From JALQUL01 sp964556425 (GTDB taxonomy: Bacteria > Pseudomonadota > Gammaproteobacteria > Burkholderiales > Burkholderiaceae_C): a stretch of DNA of 25,070 bases. Shown here piece by piece: positions 22,752-25,070 of this stretch. Under the pieces are notes generated by a model. It was not told where the DNA came from and searched no databases. It was given only the letters and a program-made list of their open reading frames with translations. The stretch covers positions 1-25,070 of the forward strand of contig CAZKWC010000041.1 of NCBI GenBank assembly GCA_964556425.1, given 5' to 3'. A program made the position numbers and the translations under genes. The first letter of the stretch is position 1. Each line of letters opens with the position of its first letter.

Positions 22752-24482
22752 TTAACGTTGTTTTAAGCTAAATCTCACTAGTTTTAACATACTTAAAGCC
22801 ACATCTGTAAAAACGATTTGATCATCACTAGTGTCAGTATTGGCTTGAAACGGGAAGCCTACATAATAAGCTTGTTGTTGTAGCGCTAATGTTTTGGTTG
22901 AGGATATAAAATTAAGGCCTTTTTGAATTTCATTCACTGTGCTGGTAAATGCAATATCGGCTTCTGTAAAAAATACAAAAAAGTGGTAGGTTTCACTTAA
23001 GTCTTCAATTAAGTTTCCATTACCAAAAACATTATCTAGATAAAAAACATTGCTAAATCCAAATTCTTTTTCTAGTTCTTTTTTGAAAGTTACTAGCAGC
23101 GAGGCTGGTGTCTTAGTGACATCAAGGCTAATCACATGGCAAACTGTGTTAGCGGTAATTAAGGCTTTAGAAAATTTTTTATTTCCTCGGTAAGCCCCTT
23201 TTTCAACTTCAGAATAAATTTTAGCCACAATAAAATAAGCAGTGCTAAACATAAATGCCAACGTTAAATCAATAAGATAATAGCTATAACTAATAGAAAT
23301 AATCGTAATACCTAAAATTGCAATTTGTGAGGCAGCAAAAACTCCTTCAATTTTCTTATCTTCTACTGACGAATAAAAAGACAGCATTAGAGCAAGAATA
23401 AATAAGATGGCTACGCTGGCTTGCAGTGCTTCAGGAAGTATTTTTAATTCACTGTCCGAAATGAGGTCATCTATTGCAGTTGCAATGATTAAGTTATCGT
23501 CTGTTGCACTCGAAATTGGACTTGTTTTTACATTTGCTATGCCTGGAGCACTGACACCTAAAATAATAATTTTACCGGTCATCAAAGTTTTGAAATCCTT
23601 TTCCTGTTGTCCTTTTGCATTAAAGTAATCTGAAAAAGAGATTCGTTGATAAGTTCCTTTTTTATTGCGCCAATTTAAAATAATGGAGTCTGGTAGAGTT
23701 TCTGTTGAGGTTTTAATTTGCTGATTTTTTGTCTGCTTTAAGGTCTCAAAAACTCGTGCCACAATTGATGGCAGGCGCACCGATTGGTCTTGTCCTTCTT
23801 TTGAGTAAACTGAATAACTTCGAACTACTCCATCCGATTCAGTATGTAAATTGACTAAACCGAGTTTGTCGTGGGTACCAGTAAATCCTGGAAACAACAA
23901 AGCAATTGGTTTTTCTAGTTCTGCGCTTGGGCCTGTGACCCCTTTAATCATCTTGAGCTTAATTTGACTTTGTTTGTCGTTGTCGGCGTTTAGTCGAATT
24001 AAAGGGAAACTAGTAGTGCTTGACTCAGAGGCAATTTGGTTAAAAATCTCATCTGAAGACTGATTTTTAAGGTCAGGGTCAGACAGCATAATATTAAAGG
24101 CAACAGCAGCCACTTTTGCTTCATTTAATTTTGCTAAGCCCTCGGCTAAGACCTCTCTGGGCCACGGCCAGCGACCGTGATTATTCGCCATTTCAGCAAG
24201 AGTTTTTTCATCAACATCTAAAATAATAATTTGTGAACTAGGGCTAGGACTAGACAAACGATAGTTGAGTGCAATATCTAATGCGTGAGTGTCAATTTCA
24301 CCCGATTTTACTTTTAATGCAGTATTGCCAATAATCACTAATATAACTACGCCGGCTAAGACAGCATAAAAATTTGAGCCAAAATTTCTCGTTTGATATC
24401 CAAAATATCGCAGTAAAAAACTAAATCCTCTTGCCACGGCAATTAATTTAAATATCCGTAAACCACCCAGTTTTAATTTCAT
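22752..24482 (-). CDS. CHASE2-domain membrane protein with unrecognised cytoplasmic C-terminal domain
   Basis: This 576-residue protein has an N-terminal membrane segment at about 39-56 and a periplasmic CHASE2 sensor domain (about 60-345). The domain shows the hallmark IIILDVDEKTLAEM, HGRWPWPREVLAEGLAKL and AVAFNIMLSDPD blocks, GLVNLHTESDGVVR and the GKIIILGVSAPG strand. Three membrane helices follow (about 353-371, 380-400, 403-421), which is the standard CHASE2 topology. CHASE2 proteins normally end in an adenylate/guanylate cyclase, histidine kinase, Ser/Thr kinase or GGDEF domain. Here residues 424-576 show none of those motifs; the segment looks like a small alpha/beta domain (VCHVISLDVTKTPASLLVTF, YHFFVFFTEADIAF). 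The output is therefore unknown. The protein has full-length codons with no frameshift. Confidence 0.82.
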   Translation of the reverse strand: MKLKLGGLRIFKLIAVARGFSFLLRYFGYQTRNFGSNFYAVLAGVVILVIIGNTALKVKSGEIDTHALDIALNYRLSSPSPSSQIIILDVDEKTLAEMANNHGRWPWPREVLAEGLAKLNEAKVAAVAFNIMLSDPDLKNQSSDEIFNQIASESSTTSFPLIRLNADNDKQSQIKLKMIKGVTGPSAELEKPIALLFPGFTGTHDKLGLVNLHTESDGVVRSYSVYSKEGQDQSVRLPSIVARVFETLKQTKNQQIKTSTETLPDSIILNWRNKKGTYQRISFSDYFNAKGQQEKDFKTLMTGKIIILGVSAPGIANVKTSPISSATDDNLIIATAIDDLISDSELKILPEALQASVAILFILALMLSFYSSVEDKKIEGVFAASQIAILGITIISISYSYYLIDLTLAFMFSTAYFIVAKIYSEVEKGAYRGNKKFSKALITANTVCHVISLDVTKTPASLLVTFKKELEKEFGFSNVFYLDNVFGNGNLIEDLSETYHFFVFFTEADIAFTSTVNEIQKGLNFISSTKTLALQQQAYYVGFPFQANTDTSDDQIVFTDVALSMLKLVRFSLKQR

Positions 24483-24980
24483 AATGGCTTTCTTTCTTGA
24501 TTTTGTAGGGGCTGTGAATTTATGATTAGTATTCCATTAGTTTGTATATCTAACTCAATAGCTAATAGTCAAATGGCTTGTTTTTTTAATTATTGCGGTT
24601 ATTTTTCAAATATAAAAAATGAGTTAATTAGAGGATGTTTTGTGAGTCACCCATGCCAATACAAAGTGTTTCTAACAATAGATGAGCCCAACTTTACGTT
24701 CCTGTTTCAAACAGTTTCTAAAAAATACACACTGTAGCTTAGGTAAAAGTGAATAAAGCTTGTTTGACAAGCTTTTTGCACCGACTAAACACAATAAATT
24801 GATATTGATATATTTGTTAGTAATTTAAGCTACGACATTTATTGTCGCTTATTAAAAGTTAAAAAATTGCATTTCAACTTAAGAGTTAAAAAAGTAAAAT
24901 ACACCAAGCTTAATGTTAGACTTAGGATGAAGCGCATGTTCTAGCAAGGTTTGCAACGCTATACAGAACTTAAAATTTGG
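24483..24980. other. AT-rich intergenic region, one weak small ORF and hairpins
   Basis: No convincing gene is seen. A 71-codon plus-strand frame (24522-24737, MISIPLVCISNSIANSQ) has AGGGG ten bases before its ATG and a terminator-like hairpin after its stop, but the product is unlike any family I know and composition is not clearly coding. CGACA/TGTCG (24833-24847) forms a small hairpin with a TTTAT loop. The rest is about 75% A+T by eye. Confidence 0.5.
24755..24777 (+). terminator. Rho-independent terminator-like hairpin
   Basis: AAAGCTTG (24755-24762) and CAAGCTTT (24768-24775) are perfect arms with a 5-base loop and T after the stem. It lies 18 bases after the stop of the weak 71-codon frame; what it terminates is unclear. 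Confidence 0.6.
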
Positions 24981-24984
24981 TGTC

Positions 24985-25038
24985 TGCCGTTTATCGGCTA
25001 GCGCGTAAAACCTCACCCTTCAGGGCGGGGATGTAAGC
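24985..25038 (+). mobile_element. Remnant right end / omega-RNA-like hairpin of an IS200/IS605 or IS607-type tnpB element
   Basis: A GC-rich island in AT-rich DNA holds two hairpins: GCCG-TTTAT-CGGC (about 24986-24998) and CCTCACCC-TTCA-GGGCGGGG (25011-25030, one mismatch and one G-T pair), followed by ATGTAAGC. The second closely resembles the stem-loop that ends tnpB-carrying elements and forms the 3' scaffold of omega-RNA just before the guide. No T-run follows, so it is not a terminator. No tnpB or tnpA frame precedes it: the next gene on that side is CHASE2. The recognition is from memory, and the part beyond the window edge is unseen. Confidence 0.45.
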
Positions 25039-25070
25039 GCAGGACTGCAAAGCAGGCCCATGGGTTGTCA

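Noticed and set aside
25038..25060. A GACTGCAAAGC string that looks like the anticodon loop of a tRNA-Cys
   Set aside because: The flanking bases do not pair into an anticodon stem and no acceptor or T-arm can be found before the window ends.

Overview
The window looks like a chromosomal segment of a low-GC (roughly 40% by eye) betaproteobacterium, most likely of the order Burkholderiales. The case rests on family content: a PhaM-type polyhydroxyalkanoate (PHA) granule regulator with a basic lysine-rich tail, a DUF3567 protein, a DUF3108 protein with a TonB-like N-terminus, the yggS / pilT-pilU neighbourhood, and an rsmI / yraN-diaA-dolP cluster. I cannot name a genus. No rRNA, tRNA, CRISPR array, prophage or intact insertion sequence was found.

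Layout. 1-708 is the 3' part of a class C (HAD type) acid phosphatase. 790-2167 (minus) holds a LysR regulator and an MGMT-like protein that lacks the acceptor cysteine. Divergently, 2266-5274 (plus) encodes an omega-aminotransferase and a CoA-acylating methylmalonate-semialdehyde dehydrogenase, together a probable beta-alanine to acetyl-CoA route. 5336-7098 (minus) carries phaM and a TonB-like gene. 7220-8308 (plus) is a stand-alone autotransporter-type beta-barrel without a passenger. 8488-9650 holds a VOC-fold protein and a MarC-family membrane protein. 9830-10945 (minus) is a fumarylacetoacetase-like protein in which the expected metal ligands appear replaced. 11310-12965 has the DUF3108 and DUF3567 genes. 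13021-14139 (minus) has DUF493 and the PLP-binding YggS homologue. 14171-16404 encodes the type IV pilus ATPases PilT and PilU. 16795-17727 is a 3-hydroxyisobutyrate dehydrogenase-like reductase.

17800-20557 is the envelope/ribosome cluster also known from E. coli: rsmI on plus, and yraN, diaA (SIS) and dolP (BON lipoprotein) on minus. The rsmI and yraN start regions overlap head to head. 20644-22750 is a QseB/QseC-like two-component system. It converges with one base of spacing on a CHASE2 membrane protein (22752-24482) whose cytoplasmic C-terminal domain I do not recognise. The last 588 bases have no convincing gene but contain a terminator-like hairpin and, near the edge, a GC-rich hairpin resembling the right end (omega-RNA 3' part) of an IS200/IS605- or IS607-type tnpB element.

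Most of the window is ordinary housekeeping and accessory content. I do not see a clear new multi-gene system. The best leads are the metal-ligand-less fumarylacetoacetase paralogue, the orphan tnpB-type end, the CHASE2 protein with an unassigned output domain, and the overlapping rsmI/yraN start region with a 10-bp tandem repeat. Alignments to families are from memory and no search was run.
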